Part shown: piece by piece, positions 39,001 through 54,612 of the stretch
How the letters are laid out: each line of letters begins with the position of its first letter
Numbering within the stretch: position 1 is the stretch's first letter
Origin: Portunus trituberculatus
Taxonomy: Eukaryota; Arthropoda; Malacostraca; Decapoda; Portunidae
Direction of reading: 5' to 3'
DNA: 64,000 bases
Assembly: GCF_017591435.1 (NCBI RefSeq)
Contig: NC_059269.1
Coordinates: forward strand, 1,421,069-1,485,068
The notes under the pieces: generated by a model
Databases searched by the model: none
What the model saw: only the letters and a program-made list of their open reading frames with translations
What the model was told of the DNA's origin: nothing
Position numbers and translations under genes: made by a program

Positions 39001-40510
39001 CCTAAGTACTCTGGCATGTAGCTCATCAGGACCACTGGCTTTCCTATCGTCTAGTTCAAGAATAAATTTCCTAATAATTCCCGGTTTTATATCAATATTT
39101 TCTAAAGCTCTTAAACTACTCGTCGCACTGTTTGTAACAGGATTTCCTATTCTTTCCTAGTAAATACTGAAGAAAATTGTTCATTCAATAATTCTACTAT
39201 GTCTTCATTTTGATCCACTACTACACCATCTTTTCTGAGTGGTCCAATCCTATCCTTATTTCTTTTATCACTGACCTTGTAATAACTATATAATTTTTGG
39301 GATCTTTACTCCCAGCTCTAGCTAGTTTTATCTCTGCCTGCCTTTTACTTTTTTATAACCTTACTCAAATCATCCCTGACCTGTCTGTACCTAATCAAAT
39401 CTACATCTTCCCACTTTTCTGCAACTCTCTGTATGCCCTCTTCTTCTCTCTGATCTGGCTACCTATCTCATGAGTCCACCATAATGGCTTCCTGTTTCTC
39501 TGCCTTATATCTTTGTAAGGGATACACTGCATCACTATACCCTTTACTACAACCTTAAAAATATCCCACATCTCCTGTGCAGTTTTATTTCCAAAACTAT
39601 CTTCCCAGTTTACCTCTCCTAATAACTGACGTAACCTACCATAATTGCCTTTCTGATAGTTTGGGACTCTAGTCTTATTCACTATATTATCCCTACTGGA
39701 ATTAATGATAAATCTAATTATATGATGGTCACTGTTTGCTAAAGTCTCCTACCTCAACTTCCTTTAAACAATGCTCAATATTTGTTAGTACTATGTCTAA
39801 AACCTTCCTCCCCCTAGTAGGTTTATCTACCATTTGCACTAAATAGTTATCCTGAAAACTTTCCATAAACTTATTTTCACTAGCATCTCCTACCATCCTC
39901 TCCCAGTTTACTGACTTAAGATTAAAATCCCTAAGATAATTGTCTGACTAGTACACCCCTATTTATCTCATCTACCATAAGGTTGTCTACATCTGCTGAC
40001 TGGTTAGGTGGCCTATAAAAAGCTCCTACTCTAATAACCTTACTTTTGTTTACTCTAACATCCAGCCATAAGGACTCTACTCTGTTATCTACCTTAATAC
40101 CATTAACCTGACTGGAAATGAAGGATTTTTTTACATAAATAACTACTCCTCCGCCTATCCTACCAATTCTCTGGTGTAAATACATAATGTATCCATCTAC
40201 TTCATATTCTTTCCTATTTTCCTAAACTTTTCCTCATTTACCCATGCCTCTGTGACACATACAACATCTAGGCCTCCTCAACTATATAACTAGATAACTC
40301 GTCCTTCTTGTTCCTAAGACTCCTGGCATTTACATAAAAACATTTAAGTCCTGCTACCTTCCTAGATGCTGTCTCCTTATTTGGAATCCTAATCTTATTC
40401 TCTCCTATTTGCACCTGGAAATCTTTCCTAATCTTTTCACTATCTCTGTTTATCCTATCTAATTTATGTCTAGCATCTTTCTTCTGGAATGCATTTGCTA
40501 CCTCACCCCC
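39001..40510 (-). mobile_element. LINE family D copy, endonuclease part
   Basis: Minus-strand remnant of a fourth CR1/L2-like family. Readable pieces: CFYVNARSLRNKKDEL (about 40340, start of the endonuclease), IGRIGGGVVIYVKKSF and AFYRPPNQSADVDNL (40185-39931), a GDFN-equivalent that reads RDFNLKSVNWE (about 39920), DHHIIRF (about 39725) and a linker (39682-39401: GNYGRLRQLLGEVNWEDSFG). RT is lost to the gap except its very start (about 39150-39001). Multiple frameshifts and an altered catalytic-motif Gly make it inactive as read. Confidence 0.8.
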
Positions 40511-41060
<550 letters not shown>

Positions 41061-41099
41061 GGAGAAAAGGGAGGCGCTGTGCACTCACCTCCCTATCTC

Positions 41100-41345
41100 T
41101 CCCGGGGGAGTAAGGAGGCGCAAACACGCCTGCCTTGCTCCCCTGGGGAAGAAGGAAGGCGCTGGGCACTCACCTCCCCTCCTCCCCGTGGGCAGCTCCA
41201 TCACGTGCCTGTGTTTGTCAGGCACACTTAGTGATGGAGTGGATGCTCCTTGAATTTTTTGTGAGTTCCGAGAGGGTGTTTGAACCTATGCGCCCCTCAA
41301 ATCCATCACTCTACCCACTGAGCCACGAGGGCCCTTTTTTTTTTT
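41100..41345 (-). mobile_element. tRNA-derived SINE (minus strand)
   Basis: The minus strand from about 41335 reads CCTCGTGGCTCAGTGGGTAG (A-box-like) and about 45 bases further ATAGGTTCAAACAC (B-box-like). This is a tRNA-type internal pol III promoter, with a tract of T on the plus strand before it. The 3' body extends to an uncertain point near 41100. The anticodon arm does not fold cleanly, so it is tRNA-derived and not a tRNA gene. Confidence 0.6.
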
Positions 41346-41448
41346 TTTTTTTTATTTGGTCTATTTCCCCATCTAATGTTTACGCTAGAATATATTAAAT
41401 GATTAGATTCCAATAATTATTATTTCTTACCACATCAATATTCTCATA

Positions 41449-41545
41449 TGTGTGTGTGATTTGAACGCTGGTGTCGCACACCCCGGGTCCCAAAGACCGT
41501 CACCCTATCCACTAGACCACGGGAACTCGAACTCCGACTAAGATA
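41449..41545 (-). mobile_element. Second tRNA-like SINE head (minus strand)
   Basis: Minus strand: CCCGTGGTCTAGTGGATAGG (A-box-like) ... CAGCGTTCAAATCACAC (B-box-like), in the same orientation as the neighbour at 41345. The anticodon-arm region is longer than in a tRNA. Confidence 0.55.
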
Positions 41546-41820
41546 AAGAAGACAATATATATTTGAATACATCACATCACAAGTTCAATAAGAAGTATTG
41601 TTGCTGATTCCAATGAGAATGTTTATTCGCACAGCGATAATTACATGAAACTGTGGACTGTTAAGTGAGTCTCAGTCATGGAGTGCAAATAGTAATATTA
41701 GTAGTACTAGTAATAGTAGCAGTAGTAGTAGGTGAGATTAGAAAACTCGACAAAGGCGGGCATTCCTTGGGTGTGAGGCCGCCCCCGGAACCCTCTCTTC
41801 TTCTTGGTAACGTAACTATA

Positions 41821-41821
<1 letters not shown>

Positions 41822-41864
<43 letters not shown>
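41822..41864. repeat. (CT)n microsatellite
   Basis: Pure CT tract. Confidence 0.95.
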
Positions 41865-41867
<3 letters not shown>

Positions 41868-41987
41868 TTACATATTACTCTTGTAATCTCTCCATATAAT
41901 TCAGTAATAATGCGGTCGTTAGCCAACCACACTACAACAGCTATGGATTTATCTTATGTACCTAAATAAATATATTATTTAAGAGGG

Positions 41988-43834
<1,847 letters not shown>

Positions 43835-46016
43835 AACATCCCCCCTCAGAATGTGCGTCCCGCGCATTCAATGTAGGGAAGGGTGGGTGGGTGGGCAGGG
43901 TGTGCATGCCTCCCGTAGGAAGGATGAGGGCTTGGGCGACCGCGCACCTGATAGCGGTACTTTCCCACACCCATGAAGCATGTTAGCACCCGCCAGACCC
44001 CTGTCCTCTAGCCAGCATCCAAGTCTCCAGCCAGCTATGTTATATACGTAGGAATGTAGGGCAATGGGTCCAATACTTTCTGCTAAGAAGGCATATATTA
44101 GAAAAATGCGTCTGCACCTCAATATTCACAAAAGGGCTTTGCAGAGAGAATAATTAACTATATATATATGGTCAGGAGAGCATGATATTGACCAGTAGTG
44201 GAAAAGATATGTCAACACACAAAGTAAGGTAATGGAAAAGATATGGCAATGCAGTCGATACTCGTTACTTTGATATGAATATATGTCTATAACTAGGAAG
44301 AAAATATATCATTAGGTAGTATAAATACAGCATTAATCATATAAAATCAACTCACAATCTCAAATCATACCTATGTTATGCAGAGGAATTATGACAACAT
44401 TTATCATAGTATTATGCATATATATGTCCATAACTAGGAGGAGTGTATATCATATCATAGATTGTAAAAGAAATCAGCTCATTATCCCAAATTATATCAA
44501 TATTATTCAGAGGATATATATCAACATCTTACAAGATACAGAAACAATCAAGGAGAGCATCTGTAGACATCGTTCAGGTGTCGTCAGAATTTCTCAATAG
44601 AAGTAAGTTGGAACTCAAGTATGCAATGCAGTCATAATACATCACTATGAAAAGCATATTACATGGTGAAACTTCTAAGTGTATACATAAATATGGAGGA
44701 ATTACTATCTCATTATCTCAGATAAGGGTGACGTCTCATACAAAATAACAGAAAACACAAGAAAATTTATTACATCCCGTAAGTATGCACAATATCACGA
44801 TGTCGAAAATGAACTGACGCAATGGATTCAAGTACTGATATATAGATTGCATTAATCTTGCAATAAGAAATAGCTGCTCTCAGATCCACGTAATATGTTG
44901 ATATAAGCACTTGAAACACTGGAAAATCCATCACTTGTGAAAATGTTACCACACCAAGAAATAAATCTGATTCTGAGTTGCCGTGTAAGGAATACGCTGT
45001 TATTTCTCACCTTAAGTCACGATATCTATCTTTGTATGTAATATACGCACTATACTCGAAAATCAAAATACAAAAAATATATTAGCTTGCTGTTAAAACA
45101 CTCAACCATTACCGTTCTGTATCATCACCAGCACACAGACAAGAAACACGTTATGTATTCCACAGGTTAAACATTAATATTTACTTCATTATTTAGTTTC
45201 AACTTGTACTCCTTTCATATCAGTGTTTTCCTACTACATCATATTATATAATGTCCATATTAATCTCTTGATAGTCAACATCCATATCGTATTTCTTTAA
45301 TATATTTTCGTCTTGTTTCACCTTCAAGCCTTACCATATAGCTAACGATAAGATGGGGAGTGATGTCCTTCAATATATTTTTCGCTTGATACCTCATCAA
45401 TAGCCCTTCTTTCCTCATTATCGTCGTTAACTGATTACCTTTACAATCCTTGCATTAACTTTAAATCTTCCCTTAAAATGTTATATAATCAAGTGAAAGC
45501 TACTGAAACCACTGATGATTTCCTACGATATCACGATAGCTCAACTCAGACTTGTAACCAAATGTCCTGTGTTGTGTTAAGTACGACATCTCACATTGTA
45601 TCTATTTTCAATCCCATAGATATACCCCTTATTTCACATATATCGTCAAAATCACAGATAAAGGCATTCATTAACACTCATTACTATACATTTATCCTAA
45701 TCTCTATAAAATCTTCCAGATCGCCATATATCCCTCCAAATTATATAGAGACACCTTAACTTCCATGTTAGTCATATATCTTCGTCCTCATCAACAAGAA
45801 ACCTTCAAATGCCTGCATATTAATCTAATATCAATATCACTGTCGCCAGTTTTCTGCCTTCGGAACATGTATAACCACTTTACCTTTGCATATGTTCACT
45901 ATATCTTCATCTTATTTTATCAAGTTGCTATCTCAATAATAATATTTGCCCAATACAGTCATGACCTACACAGACGTATATATGCATATGCATCTTTTCC
46001 TATATCCTCACCGCAA

Positions 46017-46490
46017 CCTTTTCTAATATACTCAATATCTTCACCGCACACTTTTCTAATATACTCAATATCTTCACCGCACACTTTTCTAATATACTCA
46101 ATATCTTCACCGCAAACTCTTCTAATATACTCAATATCCTCACCGCAAACTTTTCTAATATAATCAAGATCTTCACCACAAACTCTTCTAATATAATCAA
46201 TATCCTCACCGCAACTTTTTCTAATATACTCAATATCCTCATACCAAACTTTTCTAATACACTCAATATCCTCACAGCAAACTTTCCTAATATACTCAAT
46301 ATCCTCACAGCAAACTTTTCTAATACACTCAATATCTTCACCGCAAACTCTTCTAATATACTCAATATCCTCATAGCAATCTTTTCTAATATACTCAACA
46401 TCCTCATAGCAAACTTTCCTAATATACTCAATATCCTCACAGCAAACTTTTCTAATACACTCAATATCCTCACAGCAACTTTTCTAATAT
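46017..46490. repeat. 33-bp minisatellite inside the LTR element, about 14 copies
   Basis: Unit of 33 bp, for example TTCTAATATACTCAATATCC followed by TCACAGCAAACTT, with small variations. The period is a multiple of three, so one minus frame stays open for 157 codons with an 11-residue repeat (ILSILEKFAVR). Without other coding signs I treat it as a tandem repeat, not a gene. Confidence 0.92.
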
Positions 46491-49400
46491 AATGAATATC
46501 CTCGTCTCACTATCTCATATTTACCTCATCGTAACCTTTCCAGAATCCACATCCCATGACCATATATTCATATATTTATTTTGGTATTTACTATTTGCCT
46601 TCATATCTCATATTTACCTCACATCCTCTCATCTATATTCATAAGTCAGACTACTCTTGATATATTCATTTTGACTCGAGTACGCACATGTTAAAATCAA
46701 TCCATGGATAGATATCTTTACTCAACATATTCACTAGTGAGCCCACTAATATCCTTGTGTATCACTCAACACTACCATGCCGGGTACTGTCGAAACGAAG
46801 CTTTCAGGGCGTCCCCCACTCTTCTGAATCGGCAATCCCCAGACCGGCATTCACATAATGTATATTAATATTTACTTCCGGCCAGAGAGAAACAACTTGT
46901 CACCTAGTTGATCACAACCACTTGTACACGCCTTATGCCCCTAGGTTGGCACGAAGTGTTCAAGTGTTGCTAGGCACAAGAGTCAATGTACACACAAGGA
47001 ATGATATGTTTGACGCGTCTTTCTTCACATTATAATTCGCAACTTTAATGTCTTAATATCATGTGCTTACTCCGTTTTTACCTCACTCTATATCAACCTT
47101 CATACTTACACTTGTTTCCTTACTACACATATATATCATATTTACTCTGATGTTAACATTATTAGTGTAGTTCCGGGAATGACATCCTTATGGCTCTGCA
47201 ATATCGATTTTTACGTCTATCTATATAAGATCTTAACCTCATGAATTTTAATTCCTTTTCATATGTCAAGCTGATCTATGATGGTCTTGTTAACAATTAT
47301 CAATGCAATATTATATGTTTTCCTTCCTGACATATGAATTCTGACTCAGTCCTCATATTATTTACCTTGGTATATATTTTCCTCACTCAATATGAATTAC
47401 CTTATAACAAATATTAAGTTTTCTTTTTCTAACCTATATATCTATCCCCACTTCGTTTTCTTCCTAGATATATATTCTCCTTGACTCAATCCTCACATTG
47501 TTTTCCATGATATGTATGTTCCTCAACTCATTATTAATTACCTCTTAACAAATATCAATATATATTTTCTAATCCAAATATCCATCTTCATCCCTTTCTT
47601 CCTAGATATATATTCTCCTCACACCTATTCCCTCACGCAATATAGATATGTATCTAATTCCTCCCAATATTTTCCTTCCTAAACATTCCTCTCACACAAT
47701 ATTGCAACCCCTTATTATATTCTTCATGTCATAAATATACCTCATGTTGCCGAATATCAAACCTCACATTCAACGATATTACTGACTCAATGACATTATC
47801 ATATCAATGTCAATAACATTCGCCCAACTTACTGCCCTTCCGTAGATACTTATATTTGCATATTTGCTAATATGTATAACATCTCGAAAGCACTCTTTTT
47901 ATATTTCAACCTAGTTGTTCTCAATTCTTATAACCACATCAGAACACTGTAAATTACGTCTTATACTTGCATTTACTGATGTTATACATATCGTCTCTAT
48001 AACAGCCACAATAGTATCATAATGACATTAATTTACTTCTTATTCTTGCTTTTACTGATGTTATTCATATCGGCTTTATGAACTGACTAACGCCTTAAAC
48101 AAGTAGCTACATATACTACAATTCACATATAAATTCTTGTACTTATAACTTCGGACACTAATATGATGTTATCCAACATGACCTTACAACAACAATCGTC
48201 TTCTTAAGTGAACAATTGAAGGTTGGCCTTGCTTTACACATGTACTTGAACATTTAATATATATTTTGCTTCTTTTCTCACCTTATCACTTAAAAACTCC
48301 ACTACTTTATATTCAATTAACCCACTGAGAGAGAAAAGACATGAGGGGAGGCAAGTAACCTTAAGGTGGTGAGAAACGAAACTGTAAGGTGAACTAGGAT
48401 CTAGCCAGCAACCTTCAATTGCATGAACTAGCACTGTTACAACAGTGTTACCTACTCAACTCAACTACTACCCAGCACGTGGTAGCATCCTCAACTCGAC
48501 ATATTATATGTATATATTAATTCATCTTTATATCCTGCCATCATTTCATAAAATTGACCCGCAACTCACCGTTTCCTTTTCTCCTTAAATATTTTCATCT
48601 ACCTTTCATTAACCCAAGAGACTCACAATACACGTATGATCAATATGTAACAACAAAATGTCTTTCTCTGCTCTTGATTCTCTTCAATATTTCAATATTA
48701 ACACTCTCCAGTTATTTCCTCTATTAACTTTTTACATAGATATCCCATTTTAATACTTACCTCATCTGTCAGTCATATTACTTCTTTATTTTCTATACTT
48801 TTGATATTGATATTTGCCTCAAACCTTAACCGCAGTGATGTATATCTCAATCATATTTCTACTGTGTCTCTATTATTCCCTCATACTATATCTTCTTCCC
48901 CATACACTATTCTCACAGAAAAATTCCCTTGCATCAACTACACACAATATCACTTCTTTTACTTGACACTCACTTTTTGTTCCATATCTTTCATCAGAAC
49001 CTTCAATATTCTTTCATCTATAATCCGACGAACTCCCAAACATGATACAATTTACACATTTTTTATTCGTCTCTATCGCTATGGGGCAATTAAAATAGTC
49101 TTACTCAGTACTTCATATTTTCCTGCTATAAACCACAATATATGCTTACACCCCTTGGTATTTTCCTCTGACAGTCGACACTCGTGTGAAAAAAATTACC
49201 CTTATATGTCACGTCTCTTATATATGATAAGTTTCCCTTCACATAACGACAACAAATTCGTCTACCTTTGTGAATTTTGCCGCATATCCGTAATATTTAT
49301 GCCCTTGACACTCAGTTATCGTTACTCCATTGACTACTTTATGATACACATATTATAATGTAGACGAACCTTAAATAATTTATTAAAAACTCTTTATATC

Positions 49401-49868
49401 TCATATTTTGTCGCATTTCTCTCCCGCTAATAAGACTCCTCGTTTACCCCTTGATTTGTAAAGGCTTAGGTGAAACAAGCGACAGGTAACCGTACAACAT
49501 ATTACTCAGATATCGTCCAATCAAAATATAACCTTAAAGCATCCACTTGAAAGAATAACCTCTTACACGCAACATGATCTTTAATGAATATCGAAATTAA
49601 TTACTAAATAAAATCTACGGATTTTACACAAACCTTATGATCGTCACGGGCTACTCAGCTTCAGACAAAATAGTGATAATGATATGCATTCATATTATAA
49701 TAACCATGCCACTTCTCATGTTGACAACAGCTACTTCGTGCACTTTCAACCAATTTACTTTAATCTTCCATCAATATGACTGTCCCTTGCGCCAATTCCA
49801 AGATTACACTTTGCAACATTTGGCAATATATATTTTTTTTGCAATGCAACAATTTGTGCAACATTTAG

Positions 49869-49886
49869 ATCCCACCGCTGCCACCA
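49869..49886 (-). promoter_or_regulatory. Primer-binding site complementary to tRNA-Leu
   Basis: Plus strand ATCCCACCGCTGCCACCA equals the 3' end of a eukaryotic tRNA-Leu (UAG/AAG-type) including CCA, so the element strand carries TGGTGGCAGCGGTGGGAT. It touches the LTR with no spacer. The tRNA assignment is from memory of tRNA-Leu sequences. Confidence 0.82.
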
Positions 49887-51167
49887 TGTCGTGATCCGAG
49901 CTGTTGCACGACGTTGCACAAATTGTCTAGCTACTGGCTATAAATAGTCAAAGGTTTTTCTATCTTTAATTAACAAAACTAATATCTATACATAAGGTGT
50001 TCGATACGGCGCCGACAAGTAACAATCACAACTCTTTCTGTTGCCTTCTCCACTGCAATTATTACAATTTCTCTTGCAAACATCCTTAAGAACTGCATTA
50101 ATCTCGTAGATATTCTCGCATCAAACGGATTTCACTTCAAACATCATCCACAATATCTTCATAACGTATTACAACATCTGAACCCGGTGCTTTATTTCTC
50201 CGTAAATCTCATACGTAGTACGTACAATATTACCCCTTTTTCCCAGCTACCCGTATATAAGGATGACCTTTACTTGGTACATGAATGCAAGCAACCACAT
50301 GACGTGCCACCAAATATATTACCATACACATATAATTACCAGACTCCGTTCAACAAAATGACAACGTAACACCACCGAAATATAATGACAAATATTGATA
50401 TCTCCACACAAGTGACTTCCCTCAAGTAATCTCTTTCTCTTGGTACCCATATATGGAATCACGTTAACTTCGTACACAATTACACACTAGTAAATATGTT
50501 ATGTAACTTATTCGTCAGAGCAACACACATGCACATACGTAGGTAGCCGTATACAAATTCCCTTACTCATAGATGAAAACGCAAGTATATAACGACGTCA
50601 TTATGAACCAAAGTACAACCACATAAACCATAATAAACTAATACCACATAATACCTAAACCTCCTATCATGCTTCTTCCTCCATTCTAATTTACCTCAAA
50701 AGACTGCATTACAACTTATAGTTCCACTTACTGGTTATATATGAAGTACAAAACGCCGCCCTCAGCTATGCAGCCGAGGGTGGCCCGCTTAGAGCCGCGG
50801 TTGTCCTCTCTGCTTCCTCTCTCCTCTCTCTCTCCTCTCTCTCTCCTCTCTGCCCCAAAACTCTACAATTTCCCTTCAGGAACTTATGGGGGCGTGTCTT
50901 GACCCACACAACACGCCCCTCAGAATGTACCATTCACCAATCAAGTACAAGCTCAAATGAACTCCACGTGTGGTACGAACAACATCCAAGACGGCAACAC
51001 TACCACCGGATGTTTACATGACCTTTTGACCCTCCTGCCCTTCCTAATCTCTTTTATGGCTGGATACTGTTACACACCCCATACTGGCGAACTAGCATAC
51101 TTCCATATATCTTTATTTCTTGTTTCTTATATTTTTCATATTTCACTTATGCTGTGCGCATCTGACA
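49887..51167 (-). repeat. 5' LTR of non-autonomous element (1281 bp)
   Basis: Starts TGTCGTGATCC, ends CATCTGACA. Nearly identical to the other LTR. The first bases of its U5 side (49913-49926) pair with the leader at 49849-49862. Confidence 0.9.
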
Positions 51168-51227
51168 ATAATAATATTAATAATAATAATAATAATATTA
51201 CTAGTACTACTACTACTACTGCTGCTG

Positions 51228-51284
<57 letters not shown>

Positions 51285-51285
51285 G
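51168..51285. repeat. (AAT)n-(ACT)n array, right flank of LTR insertion
   Basis: Continuation of the array at 41988-42560, interrupted by the LTR element. Confidence 0.93.
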
Positions 51286-52399
51286 TGCCATCATGTTCAC
51301 CACCATTCCTGTTGTATCGTTGTGATGTGGATATCTGACGGAGAGAACAGAGAATACTGTCGTCGTCGTTTTTTTTTGTTTAGTTATTGTAATACTGTTT
51401 TCATTGTTTAAAGAATATTCACATATTTTGTTGTTCATAATAAATGTATTATTATATTACTTTCTTTTTGCAAATTTAATGTTTGTTTAGATTTAGTTAT
51501 CTGTAATGTTTAGGGTAATTTGCTCCGTGAATCATGGTAATGTTTTATTTTCAAAGGTGCGGCCAAGTCACGTTCTCCTTTGTGTACAGTTTTGTGGGTT
51601 TGAGGTCCTGGACAGTCCTGGGAATAGCGCCATTTCAAATATTCATTTTTTATATAATGTGTATTGTCAATGAAATATACAAGTGTTAGCGAAAGCAGAA
51701 TATTCCAAGAGTACTAGTAGTGTAGTAGCGGGAGGCGGCCAGCAGGGGTGCGGGTCTTGCCAGTGGAATCTTCTCTACTAAGCCACCGCCACTACCTTAG
51801 TAGAGATATTTTTTTTATACAATATGAGCTTTTTATGGGGTTCTTCTGGCCATAGGAGGTATTGTGGGTGCCATCTATATGAAAGTCAATCCATTAGGGA
51901 ACCTTTACCCCGAGTAAATGCCCTTTTTATCCTTGAACCGTGGCCACGATTCAAACACATGAGCTTGCAGACTCCTCGGCCTCGAAAGAGCCCGTGAATT
52001 GGCAATTAAATTCACTAATATCAACGAAAGCAGAATATGTCGAGAGTAGTGAATATGGTGGGGAGTGTGGGATCTAGCAGACGTTCATGTGTAGGTTCGA
52101 ATCCCACCATGTGCCATCCTAAAACTTTTTCTTTCTTCGAGTGGTTTTAGTTTACTTACATATCATCGTGGTACACAGGTTCTAGGTGGAGGTATTATTA
52201 CCTTACACCAAAGATGCGCCTGGGTGGTGATATGAGCCCTAATATGGGTACCACTATTAATAAAATTGCCTGCCCCGCTAATGGATGGAAGCTGGACAGC
52301 GCTTTCCATACACTTCAGGTATACCTGCAGGCGCTATAGACGATGACATAAGAAAAAGTAGTTATTCCATAACAGAAAGAAAAACTACTGTAAACTCAC
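51286..52399. other. SINE-like and unassigned sequence, no gene
   Basis: Two related stretches start with a GAAAGCAGAATAT motif (51687 and 52024). The second continues into GGATCTAGCAGACGTTC and GTAGGTTCGAATCCCACC (about 52069-52108), which has a B box like a tRNA-derived SINE. The complement near 51950 also contains a GTTTGAATC B-box-like word. The stretch 51300-51640 shows nothing recognisable. Confidence 0.45.
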
Positions 52400-52693
52400 T
52401 CTCTCTCTCAGTGGTTATAGCGCTGGCTTCACAAGCCAGAGGACCGGGGTTCGATTCCCCGGCCGGGTGGAGATATTTGGGTGTGTCTCCTTTCACGTGT
52501 AGCCCCTGTTCACCTAGCAGTGAGTAGGTACGGGATGTAAATCGAGGAGTTGTGACCTTGTTGTCCCGGTGTGTGGTGTGCCTGGTCTCAGGCCTATCCG
52601 AAGATCGGAAATAATGAGCTCTGAGCTCGTTCCGTAGGGTAACGTCTGGCTGTCTTGTCAGAGACTGCAGCAAGTCAAACAGAACAAACAGTG

Positions 52694-52746
<53 letters not shown>
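52400..52746 (+). mobile_element. tRNA-Val-derived SINE with (CT)n tail
   Basis: Head: GTGGTTATAGCGCTGGC (A box), an anticodon arm CTGGC-TTCACAA-GCCAG that folds perfectly with anticodon CAC (Val), and a T arm CCGGG-TTCGATT-CCCGG (B box). The acceptor stem is lost. A tRNA-unrelated body follows (about 52475-52695; includes ATCGGAAATAATGAGCTCTG), and the tail is (CT)n at 52696-52746. I recall similar bodies in crab sequences, which supports the decapod assignment, but I cannot verify it here. Confidence 0.78.
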
Positions 52747-53406
<660 letters not shown>

Positions 53407-54599
53407 AGTTCGTTGCAGGTTGCAATCGTGCTATTCTAAGTGAAGACTTATTCTTACTGCAGGTAATATATTATACGGTATTGTATTTTCTAATTTTAAT
53501 TCATCTAAGATTAATTACACCACTTTTCAAGATTGCTCATAATGTCACACAAATTCAATCAATGCCCTTAGAAATGTTAAGCTCATCTCCGTAAATCCTT
53601 ATCTCCGTAAATCCTTCATCAATGTTAATCACATACAATAAAACCACAAACATTAGGTGCCAATTTCACAGCTGATGCATCTCAATATCAACTCAATGCT
53701 TGACTTCTATAAATGCCCATATAATGTATACACCACAATATATCATATGTAATTATCTCCTCAATATGATATATCTTAATGCATCAACTGTGGAATTGCA
53801 CTACACATACATAAAATCTTAATATAACATCCTAATAAATACACATCCTATATTTGTTTCCTCCTTTCACTTAAATGACATAAACATTGTCTTAGACTGC
53901 ATTAACAACTATAGAGCTTTACTCACTAATACAAGAAAGAGTCTGTCCATGACTCAAATGTTTCTTCTCCTCCTCTCGGCCACTGCCTTCTGCTTTCTCC
54001 TCTCGTTTCTGCCAAGATTCTAGAGATCTTCTTGCTGGTTTCTGCTTATTTTAAATACTCAAGGTTTCGTACCTTTTCTCCACGCCCATTTTACCATCTA
54101 CCATTCAGAGATCAGACATGTGGAGGTCCACGTGTGACAATGTAAGGACGAGAACACATACGAAGGTAATGTAGAAACAACCTTAAACGTAGTATACACA
54201 ACATTGCCTTACTGGTGTTTCATAGGCTCAACTTTTCCCTAGTCTCATAGCACGTTCACCATTGGTCTAAACATGAAATACTGCTTGTTCATTGGCCATT
54301 TAAAACCACCAATCCTGTTTAACTACACGTGGGGAAACACGTGTTGACTATACTACTCTCCAACATCGTAACCAGAGTATTTTGTTTTGGGTGTTTGTTT
54401 GGGTCTGCGTACAATCTGATGCCTGGCTTCCCTCTCTCTTGTTAATGTTTGGCCTCCCACTCTCGTGTTAATGGTTTCCTCACAGTGTTTCGCAGCAGGG
54501 TCCCTTTACAATTCTCCCGTAGACGTAATTATTTACATCCTTGTGCCACTGCTGCATCCCGCTATGTCCCACCAGGCTGTGGCATGCCAGGTTATGACA
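53407..54599 (-). repeat. 3' LTR of Gypsy element
   Basis: 1193-bp direct repeat of 61657-62828. It starts AGTTCGTTGCAGG and ends GGTTATGACA on the plus strand. It holds about 20 bp more than the other copy near 54460-54495. Confidence 0.92.
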
Positions 54600-54612
54600 T
54601 ACCCCCATCCTT
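54600..54612 (-). promoter_or_regulatory. Polypurine tract
   Basis: Plus strand TACCCCCATCCTT directly right of the 3' LTR, so the element strand has AAGGATGGGGGTA before the LTR. In this position the tract primes plus-strand DNA synthesis. The env stop codon lies at its upstream edge. Confidence 0.6.

Noticed and set aside
44160..46000. Decayed gag/pol in the interior of the 42561-51167 element
   Set aside because: I looked for zinc knuckles, YIDD-like, DTG and HHCC motifs on both strands and recognised none; a profile search would be decisive.
46017..46490. CRISPR-like array of 33-bp units
   Set aside because: Units are directly adjacent with no spacers, and the sequence is eukaryotic LTR-element interior; it is a minisatellite.
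48801..49358. 185-codon plus-strand ORF inside the non-autonomous LTR element
   Set aside because: No domain, antisense to the element, AT-rich composition; likely a chance open frame.
52409..52480. tRNA-Val gene
   Set aside because: No acceptor stem and a SINE body and tail follow; pol III boxes are inherited from the source tRNA.
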